From NCBI RefSeq assembly GCF_003945385.1, contig NZ_AP018920.1:4464001-4528000 (forward strand): DNA of 64,000 bases, written 5' to 3'. Position 1 is the first letter of the stretch. Each line of letters begins with the position of its first letter. The DNA is from Pseudonocardia autotrophica (GTDB taxonomy: Bacteria > Actinomycetota > Actinomycetes > Mycobacteriales > Pseudonocardiaceae). The notes under the pieces are model-generated. The model worked only from the letters and a program-made list of their open reading frames with translations, did no database searches and had not been told where the DNA came from. Shown piece after piece: positions 29,292-38,960 of this stretch. The position numbers were made by a program, and so were the translations under genes.

Positions 29292-30874
29292 GCCGCACCC
29301 ACCAGCGCGTCGGCGACCACCATCGGCCGTCCGGAGCCGTCCAGCCGGATCGGCAGCGAGGCCCGCTGGTGCACGTCGTCGCGGTCCGGGAAGTCGGTGC
29401 GCACGTGACAGCCGCGGGTCTCCCGCCGGGTGCCCGCCGCGGTGAGCACAGCCTGGGCCAGCAGGGTCAGCGCGGCGTCCTCCACGCCGGCGCGGCCGAC
29501 CGGGGCTGCGGTGACGGTGGCCGCCTCGATCGCGTCGGACGCGGTCGCCAGCCCGGTCGCGTCCCGGCCGATCCCGGCGCAGGTGGTCATCGCCCGCTGC
29601 ACCACCGTCCGGTCGGCGACCGGCAGCGCCGGAGTCGGCTCGACCGGCGCGGACAGCGCGGCGAGCCCGCGATCGGCGAGCACCGCCCGCACCGCGCGTT
29701 CGCCCACCACGAGCCCCTCCAGCAGCGAGTTGGACGCCAGCCGGTTCGCGCCGTGCAGGCCGGTCCGCGCCACCTCGCCGGCCGCGTACAGCCCGGGCAC
29801 CCCGGTCCGGCCGTCGGTGTCGGCGACGACCCCGCCGCAGGCGTAGTGCGCGGCCGGGGTGACCGGTATCGGGTCGGTCGCGGGGTCGATCCCGACCGCG
29901 GCACAGGAGGCGTGCACGGTCGGGAAGCGGCGGGCGAACCCGTCCAGCCCGGTCGCGTCCAGATAGACGCAGTCGGTGCCGGTCTCGATCATCCGCCGGG
30001 TGATCGCGGCGGCGACGACATCACGCGGGGCCAGGTCGGCGCGCTCGTGCACGGCGGCCATGAAGGCGTACCCGGTGCGGTCGCGCAGCACCGCACCCTC
30101 GCCGCGGACCGCCTCGGTGACCAGCGGCCGCCGGCCCGCGGTGTCCGACCCGGGACCGGACCACAGCACCGTCGGGTGGAACTGCACGAACTCCAGGTCC
30201 GATGCGGTCGCCCCGGCCCGCAGGGCCAGCGCGACACCGTCGCCGGTGGCCGTCGCCGGGTTCGTGGTGGAGGCGTAGAGCTGGCCGTAGCCGCCGGAGG
30301 CCAGCAGCACCGCCGGTGCGCGCAGCATCCCGGCGCGGCCGTCGCCGTCCAGCACCGACAGGCCGACCACCCGGCCGGCGGCATCGCGCAGCGCGTCCAC
30401 CGCGACGTGCCCGTCGAGCACGGTCAGCCCCTCGGAGCGGGCTGCCTCGACCAGCGCACGCTCGATCTCGGCGCCGGTCGCGTCGCCACCGGCGTGCACC
30501 ACCCGCAGCGCGGAGTGGCCGCCCTCGCGGGTCCGTTCCAGGCGGGCACCGCGGGCGTCGAACAGGGCGCCGCGTTCGCGGAGCCTGCGGACCGCGTCCG
30601 GACCACCGCGGACGACGGTGTCCACCGCGGCGAGCTCGTTGAGCCCGCCGCCCGCACCGAGGGTGTCCGCGACGTGTGCCTCGAGGCTGTCGCCCGCGAT
30701 GTCGCCGAGCACCACGGCGACCCCGCCCTGGGCCCAGCGGGTGGAGCCCTCGCCGATGCCGTCCTTGGTGACGACGACGGTGCGCAGCCCGGCGGCGGCA
30801 GCGTCCAGGGCCGCGGTCAGCCCGGCCACCCCGGAGCCGACGACGACCAGATCGGCTCCTGCCTCCCAGGTCAC
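29288..30874 (-). CDS. nadB: L-aspartate oxidase
   Basis: A 528-residue flavoenzyme oxidising aspartate to iminoaspartate for NadA. The FAD loop [18 protein letters not shown], the [16 protein letters not shown] segment, the HPTVLW active-site region, and [19 protein letters not shown] are all present. The C-terminal helical domain ([16 protein letters not shown]) is complete. GTG 30874 overlaps the nadA stop (GTGA). Confidence 0.96.
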   Translation of the reverse strand: MTWEAGADLVVVGSGVAGLTAALDAAAAGLRTVVVTKDGIGEGSTRWAQGGVAVVLGDIAGDSLEAHVADTLGAGGGLNELAAVDTVVRGGPDAVRRLRERGALFDARGARLERTREGGHSALRVVHAGGDATGAEIERALVEAARSEGLTVLDGHVAVDALRDAAGRVVGLSVLDGDGRAGMLRAPAVLLASGGYGQLYASTTNPATATGDGVALALRAGATASDLEFVQFHPTVLWSGPGSDTAGRRPLVTEAVRGEGAVLRDRTGYAFMAAVHERADLAPRDVVAAAITRRMIETGTDCVYLDATGLDGFARRFPTVHASCAAVGIDPATDPIPVTPAAHYACGGVVADTDGRTGVPGLYAAGEVARTGLHGANRLASNSLLEGLVVGERAVRAVLADRGLAALSAPVEPTPALPVADRTVVQRAMTTCAGIGRDATGLATASDAIEAATVTAAPVGRAGVEDAALTLLAQAVLTAAGTRRETRGCHVRTDFPDRDDVHQRASLPIRLDGSGRPMVVADALVGAA

Positions 30875-31869
30875 TCGGCGCTCCCCGGGTTGCCGATCTC
30901 GATCATCCGCTGCACCGCGGCCCGGCCGCGCGCGGCGAGATCGGGATCGACGTGCACCTCGTCGGTGCCGTGCCGGACCGAGCGCAGCAGCGCCTCCGGC
31001 GTGATCATCTTCATGTAGGTGCAGGACGCCCGGTCGTTCACCGCCCGGAACTCGATATCCGGTGCGGCCCGGCGGAGCTGGTGCAGCATGCCGACCTCGG
31101 TCGCCACGAGTACCTCCTTCGCGCCGGTCGCGCGGGCGGCGTCGATCATGCCGCCGGTGGAGAGGATCTTCACCTGGCTCTCCGGCACCGCGCCGGTGCC
31201 CGCCAGGTAGAGGGCCGACGTCGCGCAGCCGCACTCCGGGTGCACGAACAGGTCGGCATCGGGGTGCGCGGTCGCCTGGTCGGCGAGCTGGCGGCCGTTG
31301 ATGCCGGCGTGCACGTGGCACTCACCGGCCCAGACGTGCATGTTCTCCCGGTCGAGCACCCGGCGGACGTGCGCGCCGAGGAACTGGTCGGGCAGGAACA
31401 GCACCTCGCGGTCGCGCGGGATCGAGTCGACGACCTCCACCGCGTTCGACGAGGTGCAGCACACGTCGGTCTCGGCCTTGACCGCGGCGGTGGTGTTCAC
31501 GTAGGAGACGACGACCGCACCGGGGTGCTCGGCCTTCCACTCCTGCAGCTGCTCGACGGTGATCGAGTCGGCCAGCGAGCAGCCGGCGCGCGCGTCCGGG
31601 ATCAGCACCGTCTTGTCCGGGGCGAGGATCTTCGCGGTCTCGGCCATGAAGTGCACGCCGCAGAACACGATCGTCGACGCCTCCGAGGAGGCCGCGATCC
31701 GGGACAGCGCGAGCGAGTCCCCCACGTGGTCAGCGATGTCCTGGATCTCGGGCAGCTGGTAGTTGTGCGCCAGCAGGACCGCGTCGCGCTTGCGCGCCAG
31801 TGTGCGGACCTCGTCGGCCCAGGCCGGGTCGACCGCTGTCGCCCCCGGTGCCGTCAGCGTTCCGGTCAT
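30871..31869 (-). CDS. nadA: Quinolinate synthase
   Basis: A 332-residue [4Fe-4S] enzyme condensing iminoaspartate with dihydroxyacetone phosphate. Cluster cysteines are expected in [23 protein letters not shown] and [29 protein letters not shown] and [13 protein letters not shown] are also typical. ATG 31869 has GGAGG 5 nt upstream, so unlike its divergent neighbour nrtR it uses a Shine-Dalgarno site. An inverted repeat 24 nt upstream is a likely NrtR operator. First gene of nadABC. Confidence 0.97.
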   Translation of the reverse strand: MTGTLTAPGATAVDPAWADEVRTLARKRDAVLLAHNYQLPEIQDIADHVGDSLALSRIAASSEASTIVFCGVHFMAETAKILAPDKTVLIPDARAGCSLADSITVEQLQEWKAEHPGAVVVSYVNTTAAVKAETDVCCTSSNAVEVVDSIPRDREVLFLPDQFLGAHVRRVLDRENMHVWAGECHVHAGINGRQLADQATAHPDADLFVHPECGCATSALYLAGTGAVPESQVKILSTGGMIDAARATGAKEVLVATEVGMLHQLRRAAPDIEFRAVNDRASCTYMKMITPEALLRSVRHGTDEVHVDPDLAARGRAAVQRMIEIGNPGSAE

Positions 31870-31892
31870 CTCGCCCTCCCGGGCAGATCAGG

Positions 31893-31915
31893 TTTTCGCC
31901 TAGTGAGCGGAAACT
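31893..31915. promoter_or_regulatory. Inverted repeat, probable NrtR operator of nadABC
   Basis: Two near-identical arms, GTTTTCGC (31893-31900) and GCGGAAAC (31908-31915), with one mismatch per arm, separated by 7 nt. It lies just upstream of the nadA ribosome-binding site, where a repressor would block transcription. The neighbouring divergent gene encodes NrtR. Assignment is by position and symmetry, not by a match to a proven site. Confidence 0.55.
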
Positions 31916-32022
31916 GGGTGGATCGTAGCACCGGGCCCGCCGCGCAGACACCCACCGCGTGACCGGGACCTCACCTTCCGGCCACCCGGCCGTCACCCGC
32001 CCGTGCTGTGCCGGGCGCGGCC

Positions 32023-32028
32023 TAGGCT
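32023..32028 (+). promoter_or_regulatory. -10 hexamer, leaderless nrtR promoter
   Basis: TAGGCT, exactly 6 nt before GTG 32035; no ribosome-binding site. Confidence 0.65.
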
Positions 32029-32034
32029 CGTCCC

Positions 32035-32763
32035 GTGACGTCGCTGCCGGCCATGCACGAGGTGCTCGCCGCCGTGCTCGGAATCCGGGACGGCAGCCTC
32101 CGGGTTCTGCTGTGGCAACGCGCGCTCGCACCCGACGCCGGGCGGTGGTCGCTGCCCGGCGGGCGACTGGCCTCCGACGAGGACGTCGAGACCTCGGTCC
32201 GGCGCCAGCTCGCCGAGAAGGTCGACGTCCGCGAGGTCGCCCACGTCGAGCAGCTGTCGGTGTTCTCCGATCCGCACCGCACCCCCGGCCCCCGGACGAT
32301 CGCGACCGCCTTCCTCGGGCTGGTGCCCTCCGACGCCGATCCGGAGCTGCCCCCGGACACCGCATGGCACGAGATCGACGCGCTCCCGGCGACCGCGTTC
32401 GACCACGCCGGCATCGTCGACTCCGCACGGGAACGCCTGCGCGCCAAGCTCTCCTACACCAACCTCGGGTTCGCCATCGCGCCGGCGGCGTTCACCATCT
32501 CGGCGCTGCGCGACCACTACGTCGCAGCGCTCGGGCATCCGGTCTCGGCGACCAACCTGCAACGCGTCCTGACCCGGCGGGATCTCCTCGAGCCCACCGG
32601 TGACACGGAGCCGCCGGGCCGGGCCGGTGGACGTCCCGCCGCGCTGTTCCGGTTCACCGACCGCACGCTGCGGGTGACCGACGCCTTCGCCGTGCTCCGA
32701 CCGCCCGCACCGGGCGGGGCCGAGCGGCGGTCGGGCGGTCCGGCCGACGCCGTATTACCGTGA
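32035..32763 (+). CDS. nrtR: NrtR, Nudix-related repressor of NAD synthesis
   Basis: A 242-residue protein with an N-terminal Nudix fold (residues 5-135) and a C-terminal winged helix (YTNLGFAIAPAAFTISALRD, VSATNLQRVLTRRDLLEPTG). The Nudix box is degenerate: GGRLASDEDVETSVRRQLAE followed by KVDV. The catalytic REUxEExG becomes RQLAEKVD, losing key glutamates. This fits an ADP-ribose or NAD-metabolite sensor rather than a hydrolase. It faces nadABC, its expected target. GTG 32035 is supported by TAGGCT at 6 nt. Its second-last sense codon is a rare TTA. Confidence 0.9.
   Translation: MTSLPAMHEVLAAVLGIRDGSLRVLLWQRALAPDAGRWSLPGGRLASDEDVETSVRRQLAEKVDVREVAHVEQLSVFSDPHRTPGPRTIATAFLGLVPSDADPELPPDTAWHEIDALPATAFDHAGIVDSARERLRAKLSYTNLGFAIAPAAFTISALRDHYVAALGHPVSATNLQRVLTRRDLLEPTGDTEPPGRAGGRPAALFRFTDRTLRVTDAFAVLRPPAPGGAERRSGGPADAVLP
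32756..32761 (+). promoter_or_regulatory. -10 hexamer inside the nrtR 3' end
   Basis: TACCGT spans the last codons of nrtR and lies 6 nt before GTG 32768. It would give the Lon-N-like gene its own leaderless transcript. Confidence 0.55.
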
Positions 32764-32767
32764 ACCG

Positions 32768-33451
32768 GTGTCCGCGACGATTCCGCTGTTCCCGCTGGGA
32801 ACGGTGCTGATGCCCGGCGCGGCGCTCCCCCTGCACATCTTCGAGCCCCGCTACCGGCAGCTCACCGTCGATCTGATCACCGGCGTCGTTCCGGACAAGG
32901 AGTTCGGCGTGGTCGCGGTCCGCGAGGGGCATTCCCCCGACCGGTCCGGCACGGACGGGATGCACCGGGTCGGCTGCACCGCGGTACTGCTCGACGCGCG
33001 CCGGCTGCCGGACGGGCGGTACGACGTGGTCACCCGCGGCGGACGCCGGTTCCGGCTGCTCGACGCCGACCGGGACAGCCGGTCGTACATGTGCGGGACC
33101 GTCGAGTTCCTGCCCGACCGAACGCCCACCGGCGGGACCGATCCGCGCCTGGTCACGATGCTGGAGCGGGCGGCGCGGGCGGCGCACCGCAGCTACTGCG
33201 GGACCGCCTGGCGGACCGGTGACTGGTCCGAGCCGGGCGAGGACACACCCACCGCCGAGCTCGCCCACCTGCTCGCCGAGGACTGTCTGCTCCCGCTGAC
33301 AGACCGGCAGGACCTGCTGGAACAGACCGATCCGGTGCAGCGGCTGCGCGAGGTGCGCCGGCTGCTCGCCCGCGAGCGCGGGCTGCTGGACCGGCTCCGC
33401 GCGGTGCCGGCGCCGCACGGCACCTTCACCGACGAGCACAGCGCCAACTAG
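32768..33451 (+). CDS. Lon N-terminal (LON substrate-binding) domain protein
   Basis: A 227-residue stand-alone LON domain without ATPase or protease domains. The start IPLFPLGTVLMPGAALPLHI followed by FEPRYRQL is the family signature, with EFGVVAVREG and the GRRFRLLDADRDSR strand following. The helical C-terminal half (DLLEQTDPVQRLREVRRLL) resembles the Lon N-terminal helical bundle. Such proteins are uncharacterised and may recognise unfolded substrates. GTG 32768 lies 5 nt after the nrtR stop and has its own TACCGT hexamer. Converges on the ABC-F gene 15 nt away. Confidence 0.9.
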   Translation: MSATIPLFPLGTVLMPGAALPLHIFEPRYRQLTVDLITGVVPDKEFGVVAVREGHSPDRSGTDGMHRVGCTAVLLDARRLPDGRYDVVTRGGRRFRLLDADRDSRSYMCGTVEFLPDRTPTGGTDPRLVTMLERAARAAHRSYCGTAWRTGDWSEPGEDTPTAELAHLLAEDCLLPLTDRQDLLEQTDPVQRLREVRRLLARERGLLDRLRAVPAPHGTFTDEHSAN

Positions 33452-33466
33452 TGCTTCGAGCGAGTA

Positions 33467-35092
33467 CTACAGCTCCAGCACCGCCCCGTCCCACCGGCGT
33501 CGCAGCCACCGGTCGTGCGAGGTGACCAGCACCGTCCCCGGCGCCGACCCGAGTGCCTCCTCCAGCTCACCGGCCAGCCGCAGCGAGACGTGGTTGGTCG
33601 GCTCGTCGAGCAGCAGCAGGTCGGGCGCGTCGGCGACCGCGACGGCCAGTGCCAGCCGCCGCCGCTGACCGAGGCTCAGATCGCCGACCCGGGTGCCGTG
33701 CTCGCGCGGATGCAGCAGGCCCAGCTCGCGCAGCGGCACCCGCTCGGCGAGGTCCGGCCCCAGCAGCGCGGCATAGGCCTGCGCGGCGGTGCGCTCCGGC
33801 GATCCGATCTCCGGGTCCTGGGTGAGCAGCCCGACCCGCCGCGCCCGCACGTCCACCACACCGGACGACGGCGCGAGATCCCGGTGCAGCACCGCCAGCA
33901 GGGTGGACTTGCCCGATCCGTTCGGGCCGGTGACCAGCAATCCGGAACCGGCGGGCAGATCCAGCCGGTCGAGCCGCAGCCGGTGCTCGACGACCAGATC
34001 GCGGACCTGCACCGCGAGGCCTGCCCCGGCGTCGTCCCCGGTCAGCCGGCCGGCGAACCGCAACGGCTGCGGCGGCTTCGGCAGCGCGTCCCGCTCGGCG
34101 ATCTCCAGCCGGCGCTGCGCGTCGTGCACCCGGCGGGCCCGGGTGCGTTCCACGTTCGCCCCCTTGAACGCGTGGATGAACTTGTCGTTGTCCCGCGGGC
34201 CGCGGCCGGGCGCGATCGCCGACATCGAGATCCGGGAACGGTCCCGGAGCCGATCGATCTCCTCCTGCTGAGCGGCGAAGGTCTCCTCCCAGCGCTGTCG
34301 GCTCGCCGCCTGTGCCTGCAGGTACTCGGTGAACGACCCGCCGAACCGGCGGCCGCCGTGCCCGTCGGTACCGAGCGCGCCGGCGTCGAGGTCCAGCAGG
34401 CCGGTGCAGACCCGGTCCAGGAACGTCCGGTCGTGGCTCGCCGCCACCACCACCCCGGGCAGCTCGGTCAGTGAGCGTTCCAGCAGGTCGAGCGCATCGT
34501 CGTCGAGGTGGTTGGTGGGCTCGTCCAGGAGCAGGCAGGCCGGGCGGCGGACCAGTGCCGCCGCCATCGCGAGCCGGGTGCGCTGCCCACCGGACAGCGT
34601 CCCGACCGCCCGGTCCCGGTCCAGGCCCGCGACGCCGAGCGCACCCGCGGTGACCTCGGCGCGACGGTCGGCGTCCCAGGCGTCGTGCGCCACCGCCCAG
34701 GCCAGCATCCGGTCGTAGCCGGCCGCCGCGGACGGGTCGTCGGCCAGCGCGGCGGCGAGGCGTTCCAGCTCGGCGACCGCGTCGTGCAGCGGGCGCAGCG
34801 CGTCGTCGAGCAGACCGCCGACGGTGCCGCCGGCGTCGAGCGCAGGCTCCTGCGGCAGGTACACCAGATCGGCGGGCGCGTGCACCTGCCCGGCGTCCGG
34901 CCGCTCGACGCCGGCGAGCAGGCGCAGCAGCGTCGACTTGCCGGTGCCGTTCTCCCCGACCAGGCCGATCCGGGCGCCGGGGGCGACCGTGAGATCGACG
35001 CCGTCGAGCACCGGTGGCCGGCCCGCCCGGGTGGCGTAGGAGTGGGTCAGGCCGTGCGCGGTGAGGGCCTGCAGATCAACAGCGGAAGACAC
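33467..35092 (-). CDS. ABC-F family ATPase
   Basis: A 541-residue soluble protein with two ABC cassettes and no membrane segments. First cassette: GLVGENGTGKSTLLRLL, LSGGQRTRLAMAAALV, LLLDEPTNHLDDD. Second cassette: VTGPNGSGKSTLLAVLH, LSLGQRRRLALAVAV, LLLDEPTNHVS. The linker (RWEETFAAQQEEIDRLRDRS, FKGANVERTRARRVHDAQRR) is the P-site tRNA-interaction motif region of ribosome-acting ABC-F proteins. The second signature is LSLGQ rather than LSGGQ. GTG 35092 has GGAG at 7 nt. It may be a translation factor or ribosome-protection protein; resistance is not proven. Confidence 0.9.
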   Translation of the reverse strand: MSSAVDLQALTAHGLTHSYATRAGRPPVLDGVDLTVAPGARIGLVGENGTGKSTLLRLLAGVERPDAGQVHAPADLVYLPQEPALDAGGTVGGLLDDALRPLHDAVAELERLAAALADDPSAAAGYDRMLAWAVAHDAWDADRRAEVTAGALGVAGLDRDRAVGTLSGGQRTRLAMAAALVRRPACLLLDEPTNHLDDDALDLLERSLTELPGVVVAASHDRTFLDRVCTGLLDLDAGALGTDGHGGRRFGGSFTEYLQAQAASRQRWEETFAAQQEEIDRLRDRSRISMSAIAPGRGPRDNDKFIHAFKGANVERTRARRVHDAQRRLEIAERDALPKPPQPLRFAGRLTGDDAGAGLAVQVRDLVVEHRLRLDRLDLPAGSGLLVTGPNGSGKSTLLAVLHRDLAPSSGVVDVRARRVGLLTQDPEIGSPERTAAQAYAALLGPDLAERVPLRELGLLHPREHGTRVGDLSLGQRRRLALAVAVADAPDLLLLDEPTNHVSLRLAGELEEALGSAPGTVLVTSHDRWLRRRWDGAVLEL

Positions 35093-35195
35093 GACGACGC
35101 TCCGGAACACGGAGGACGACCGGCGGGGGCGAGAGCCACGGCCGCGGTCGGGGACGTCGTCAGAGCCTCATGATGATCCGGACCCTACACCGTGC

Positions 35196-35732
35196 TCAGC
35201 GCCAGCCGTAACGGTTTCTCAGCTCGGTCGCCACCCGGTCGAAGCGGCTGCGGTCGAGCACCGCGCCCTCCCGGCGGATCCCGTGCTCGTCGATCTCCAG
35301 CACCCGGTCCAGCCGGATGTAGGAGTCCCGGCCCTCCCGGTCCCACGCCCCGGAACCGATGCCGACCCAGTCCGGGTCGCCGGCCCGCCGGTCCTGGCTG
35401 GACAGCATCAGCGCGAGCAGATCCTCGCCGGACCGGCCGACGACCAGCAGCGGGCGGTCCTTGCCCTGGTTCGGGTCCTCCTCGTAGGGCACCCAGGTCC
35501 AGACGATCTCGCCCGGGTCGGCGGACCCGTCCGGCTCGGGGGCGTAGACGACCTGGCGGGCGCGGTCACCGGTGGGTGCAGCGCGGACCCGGCCGCCCGC
35601 CGCGGGTGGCGCCGACGGCCGCGCGGACCGGGTCCGCTGCGGCTGCCGGCGCTGCTGCTTCTGCGAGTCCTTCAGCAGCCGGAACGCCAGGTCGGCGGCC
35701 TTGCGCAGCAGCGGGCCCCAGTTGATCGCCAT
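35196..35732 (-). CDS. PemK/MazF-like protein
   Basis: A 178-residue protein. After a basic, disordered N-terminal third (residues 1-55), a PemK/MazF-like beta barrel follows: GEIVWTWVPYEEDPNQGKDR, PLLVVGRSGEDLLALMLSSQ, SYIRLDRVLEIDEHGI, SRFDRVATELRNRYGW. No antitoxin gene is adjacent. This larger stand-alone actinobacterial subgroup may not be a toxin. CAGGCT, a TAGGCT-like hexamer, lies 7 nt before ATG 35732 with no Shine-Dalgarno site. Confidence 0.8.
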   Translation of the reverse strand: MAINWGPLLRKAADLAFRLLKDSQKQQRRQPQRTRSARPSAPPAAGGRVRAAPTGDRARQVVYAPEPDGSADPGEIVWTWVPYEEDPNQGKDRPLLVVGRSGEDLLALMLSSQDRRAGDPDWVGIGSGAWDREGRDSYIRLDRVLEIDEHGIRREGAVLDRSRFDRVATELRNRYGWR

Positions 35733-35782
35733 GCCGGTCAGCCTGCCGTACCCGGCCCCGGTCCCGGTGCCGGGGCGCGCCG

Positions 35783-36001
35783 TCAGGCGCTGATCTCACC
35801 GTGTCGCGAACAGCGGGCGTTCCAGCCGACCGGATCGACCTGCACCACCATCCGCCGCGCGCAGGTCGGGCAGAACCGTGGCGGCTCCAGCTCGCGGCGC
35901 CCGGCACAGCGCGCGTGCGACGACCCGGCCGACGGCTCCCCGCACTGGTCGCAGTACGGCCCGCCCGCCTCCCGCGGGTGGGCCGTGGCCGGCGCGCTCA
36001 C
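35783..36001 (-). CDS. bsaP: Biotin synthase auxiliary protein
   Basis: A 72-residue Cys-rich protein matching BsaP (M. tuberculosis Rv1590-like), the actinobacterial partner needed for BioB activity. The motifs [20 protein letters not shown], then [20 protein letters not shown] and [10 protein letters not shown] hold six cysteines able to bind an iron-sulfur cluster. GTG 36001 overlaps the bioB stop (GTGA), so it is co-translated with bioB, which strongly supports the assignment. Iron-sulfur chemistry is from knowledge of the family, not from this sequence. Confidence 0.87.
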   Translation of the reverse strand: MSAPATAHPREAGGPYCDQCGEPSAGSSHARCAGRRELEPPRFCPTCARRMVVQVDPVGWNARCSRHGEISA

Positions 36002-37005
36002 AACGACTCGTTCAGAGCCTTGATCGGCATCTCCAGCTCACCGAGCAGGTCGATGTCGGACTCGGCGGGCCGGCCCAGGGTGGTCAGGTAGTTCCCGACG
36101 ATGACGGCGTTGATCCCGCCGAGCAGGCCCTTGCGCGCGCCGAGATCGCCGAGGGTGATCTCCCGGCCACCGGCGAACCGCAGGATCGTGCGCGGCAGGG
36201 CCAGCCGGAACGCGGCGACGGTGCGCAGCGCATCCGGTCCGGACATCGGCTCGAGATCCCCGAACGGCGTCCCCGGGCGCGGGTTGAGGAAGTTCAGCGG
36301 CACCTCGTCGGGCTCCAGCTCGGCGAGCTGACCGGCGAACTCGGCGCGCTGGTCCAGGGTCTCCCCCATCCCGACGATGCCGCCGCAGCACACCTCCATC
36401 CCGGCCTCGCGCACCATCCGCAGGGTGCCCCAGCGCTCCTCCCATGTGTGCGTGGTGACGACGTTCGGGAAGTGCGAGCGGGCGGTCTCCAGGTTGTGGT
36501 TGTAGCGGTGCACGCCCATCGCGGCGAGCTCGTCGACCTGCTCCTGGGTCAGCATGCCCAGCGAGCAGGCGATGTTGATGTCGATCTCGTCGCGGATCGC
36601 CTGGATCCCGGCGGCGACCTGGGCCATCAGCCGCTCGTCCGGCCCGCGGACGGCGGCGACGATGCAGAACTCGGTCGCCCCGGTCTTCGCGGTCTGCTTG
36701 GCGGCCTCCACCAGCATCGGGATGTCCAGCCAGGCCGAGCGGACCGGCGAGGCGAACAGCCCGGACTGGGAGCAGAAGTGGCAGTCCTCCGGGCAGCCGC
36801 CGGTCTTCAGCGAGATGATCCCCTCCACCTCGACGTCCGGCCCGCACCAGCGCATCCGCACCTCGTGGGCGAGCTCCAGCAGATCGTCGAGGCGGTCGTC
36901 GGGAAGGTCGAGCACCTCGCGCACCTGGGCCGGGGTGAGGCCGGTGCCCTGGTCGAGGACCTGGGCGCGCGCGACGGTGAGGACGTCGGTCCGGGCGGTC
37001 GTCAT
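35998..37005 (-). CDS. bioB: Biotin synthase
   Basis: A 335-residue radical-SAM enzyme inserting sulfur into dethiobiotin. The SAM cluster motif [11 protein letters not shown] lies near residue 72. The [2Fe-2S] ligand regions [17 protein letters not shown] and [13 protein letters not shown] are present, as is the Arg in [12 protein letters not shown] 37005 overlaps the bioD stop. The order bioF-bioD-bioB-bsaP forms one overlapping operon. Confidence 0.97.
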   Translation of the reverse strand: MTTARTDVLTVARAQVLDQGTGLTPAQVREVLDLPDDRLDDLLELAHEVRMRWCGPDVEVEGIISLKTGGCPEDCHFCSQSGLFASPVRSAWLDIPMLVEAAKQTAKTGATEFCIVAAVRGPDERLMAQVAAGIQAIRDEIDINIACSLGMLTQEQVDELAAMGVHRYNHNLETARSHFPNVVTTHTWEERWGTLRMVREAGMEVCCGGIVGMGETLDQRAEFAGQLAELEPDEVPLNFLNPRPGTPFGDLEPMSGPDALRTVAAFRLALPRTILRFAGGREITLGDLGARKGLLGGINAVIVGNYLTTLGRPAESDIDLLGELEMPIKALNESL

Positions 37006-37718
37006 GATCCGGCATCCTGCCAGCGGCCCAGCGGCATCGCGCCCAGTGTGTGCCACGCAACGGTCCCGAACCCGTCCGGTGTGGCGGCACCGAGACCGGC
37101 CGGCAGGGCGCCGAGCAGCGGTACCCCGGTCGTCGCCGGAAGATCGGCGAGATTGCACCGGGCAGCGAGGTCGGGCGTGTCCGGCCACTCCCCGACGACG
37201 ACCCCCGCGCAGACCAGCCCGCGCGCGTGCAGCGCCTCGACGGTCAGGCCGGTGTGGTTCAGCGTGCCCAGACCCGCCGCGGCGACCACCACGACCGGTG
37301 CACCGAGCGAGCGGGCGACATCGGCGAGGGTGCCGCCGTCGTCGTCGAACCGGACGAGCAGCCCGCCGGCCCCCTCGACCAGCACCAGGTCGTGGTCGCG
37401 GGCCAGTTCGCGGGCGGCGGCGGCCGCGTCGTCCGGGGTCACCGGCGCCTGCCCGGCCCGGCGGGCCGCCGTCGCCGGGGCCAGCGGATCCGGGTAGCGG
37501 GCCAGCTCGCGCACGGTGATCCCCGGGACCAGTCCGGCGATCACGTCGGCGTCGCCCGGCTCGTCCGGCCCGACGCCGGTCTGGGCGGGCTTGAGCACCG
37601 CGGCCCGCAGCCCGCCGGCGAGCGCGACCGCGGCCAGCGCGGCCGTCACGACGGTCTTTCCGACGCCGGTCCCGGTCCCGGTGACGACCACGATCCGGCC
37701 GGCCGTCCGGTCGCTCAT
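37002..37718 (-). CDS. bioD: Dethiobiotin synthetase
   Basis: A 238-residue ATP-dependent carboxylase-type ligase closing the ureido ring of dethiobiotin. The P-loop [19 protein letters not shown], the KPAQTGV lysine and [11 protein letters not shown] are intact; AARCNLADL and GVPLLGALP complete the fold. ATG 37718 overlaps the bioF stop (ATGA). Confidence 0.96.
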   Translation of the reverse strand: MSDRTAGRIVVVTGTGTGVGKTVVTAALAAVALAGGLRAAVLKPAQTGVGPDEPGDADVIAGLVPGITVRELARYPDPLAPATAARRAGQAPVTPDDAAAAARELARDHDLVLVEGAGGLLVRFDDDGGTLADVARSLGAPVVVVAAAGLGTLNHTGLTVEALHARGLVCAGVVVGEWPDTPDLAARCNLADLPATTGVPLLGALPAGLGAATPDGFGTVAWHTLGAMPLGRWQDAGS

Positions 37719-38878
37719 CGGGCGCTCCCGGCGCGGACGCCGTCGAGCACCTCGGTCAGTACCGACGTGGCCCGCCGCAGGTCGGCCTCGGGCAGCCCGG
37801 CCCGCGCGGTGAGCCGCAGCCGTGAGGTCCCGGGCGGCACCGACGGCGGCCGGAAGCACCCGACGTGTACCCCGCGGGCGAGGCAGGCCGTGGCCGCGGC
37901 GAGCGCCGGGCCGGGTTCGCCGAGTACCACCGGCACCACCGCCGAGACCGGGACCGCGGCGCCCGCGGCCGTGGCGAGCACCGCCGCCACCCGCAGCACG
38001 TCGGCGGCCCGCTCCGGCTCCGCGGCCAGCACCCGCAGGGCGGCGAGCGCGGAGCCGGTCGCCGCGGGCGCCAGACCGGTGTCGAAGATGAAGGAGCGCG
38101 CCGCGTCGACCAGGTGCGCGATCACCGCGGCCGGGCCGAGCACCGCACCGCCCTGGCTGCCGAGCGCCTTGGACAGCGTGACCGTGCCGACGACGTCGTC
38201 CTGCCCGGCCAGTCCGGTCTCGGCGAGCAGACCGCGGCCGCCGGGGCCGCGCACCCCCAGGCCGTGCGCCTCGTCGGCCAGCAGCACGGCGCCGTGCGCC
38301 CGGCAGGCCCGGTGCAGGGCGCGCAGCGGCGCGAGATCGCCGTCGGCGGAGCCGACGGTGTCGGTCACCACGAGCGCCCGCTCCTCGGTGCGGGCGGCGA
38401 GCACGCCGGCGACCGCGTCCGGATCGGCGTGCGGGACGACCACCACCCGCGCCCGGGACAACCGGCAGGCGTCCACCAGCGACGCGTGCGACGCGGCGTC
38501 CGACACGATCAGCGCCCCGGGCCCGGTCAGCGCGGTGACGACGCCGAGGTTCGCGGTGTAGCCGGAGGAGAAGACGAGCGCATCGGTGAACCCGCAGAAC
38601 CCGGCCAGCTCGGTCTCGAGGTCCCGGTGCAGCGTGGTGCTGCCGGTGACCAGCCGCGATCCGGTGGAGCCCGCGCCCCACACCCGCAGCGCCTCGATCC
38701 CGCCCGCGACCACCCGCGGGTCGTCCGAGAGGCCGAGGTAGTCGTTGCCGGCGAGGTCGATCGGGGTGTCCGCGCCGGACGGGCCGCGGGGACGCAACCG
38801 GCGGCGCAGCCCGGCGTCGGTGCGGGCGGCGGCACGCTCGTCGAGCCAGGCCAACGGGTGTGCGGCGGGGTGGATCAC
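37715..38878 (-). CDS. bioF: 8-amino-7-oxononanoate synthase
   Basis: A 387-residue PLP enzyme condensing pimeloyl thioester with alanine. Family motifs are [66 protein letters not shown] and the Schiff-base Lys in [20 protein letters not shown] 38878 ([11 protein letters not shown]) is supported by TAGGCT 7 nt upstream and no well-spaced Shine-Dalgarno sequence. First gene of the bioF-bioD-bioB-bsaP operon. Confidence 0.95.
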   Translation of the reverse strand: MIHPAAHPLAWLDERAAARTDAGLRRRLRPRGPSGADTPIDLAGNDYLGLSDDPRVVAGGIEALRVWGAGSTGSRLVTGSTTLHRDLETELAGFCGFTDALVFSSGYTANLGVVTALTGPGALIVSDAASHASLVDACRLSRARVVVVPHADPDAVAGVLAARTEERALVVTDTVGSADGDLAPLRALHRACRAHGAVLLADEAHGLGVRGPGGRGLLAETGLAGQDDVVGTVTLSKALGSQGGAVLGPAAVIAHLVDAARSFIFDTGLAPAATGSALAALRVLAAEPERAADVLRVAAVLATAAGAAVPVSAVVPVVLGEPGPALAAATACLARGVHVGCFRPPSVPPGTSRLRLTARAGLPEADLRRATSVLTEVLDGVRAGSAR

Positions 38879-38885
38879 ACTCCGG

Positions 38886-38891
38886 AGCCTA
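38886..38891 (-). promoter_or_regulatory. -10 hexamer, leaderless bioFDB promoter
   Basis: TAGGCT, 7 nt before the bioF GTG. It lies just downstream of the thioredoxin terminator hairpin. Confidence 0.65.
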
Positions 38892-38914
38892 GGCAACGGG
38901 TCCGGGACGGCGAA

Positions 38915-38944
38915 CGGCCCCGCACACCGGGATGTGCGGGGCCG
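38915..38944 (-). terminator. Intrinsic terminator hairpin after the thioredoxin gene
   Basis: CGGCCCCGCACA and TGTGCGGGGCCG form a perfect 12-bp stem with a 6-nt loop, 17 nt after the thioredoxin stop and before the bioF promoter. It should insulate the bio operon. Confidence 0.8.
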
Positions 38945-38960
38945 CTCCGGCGTTCGCGCG

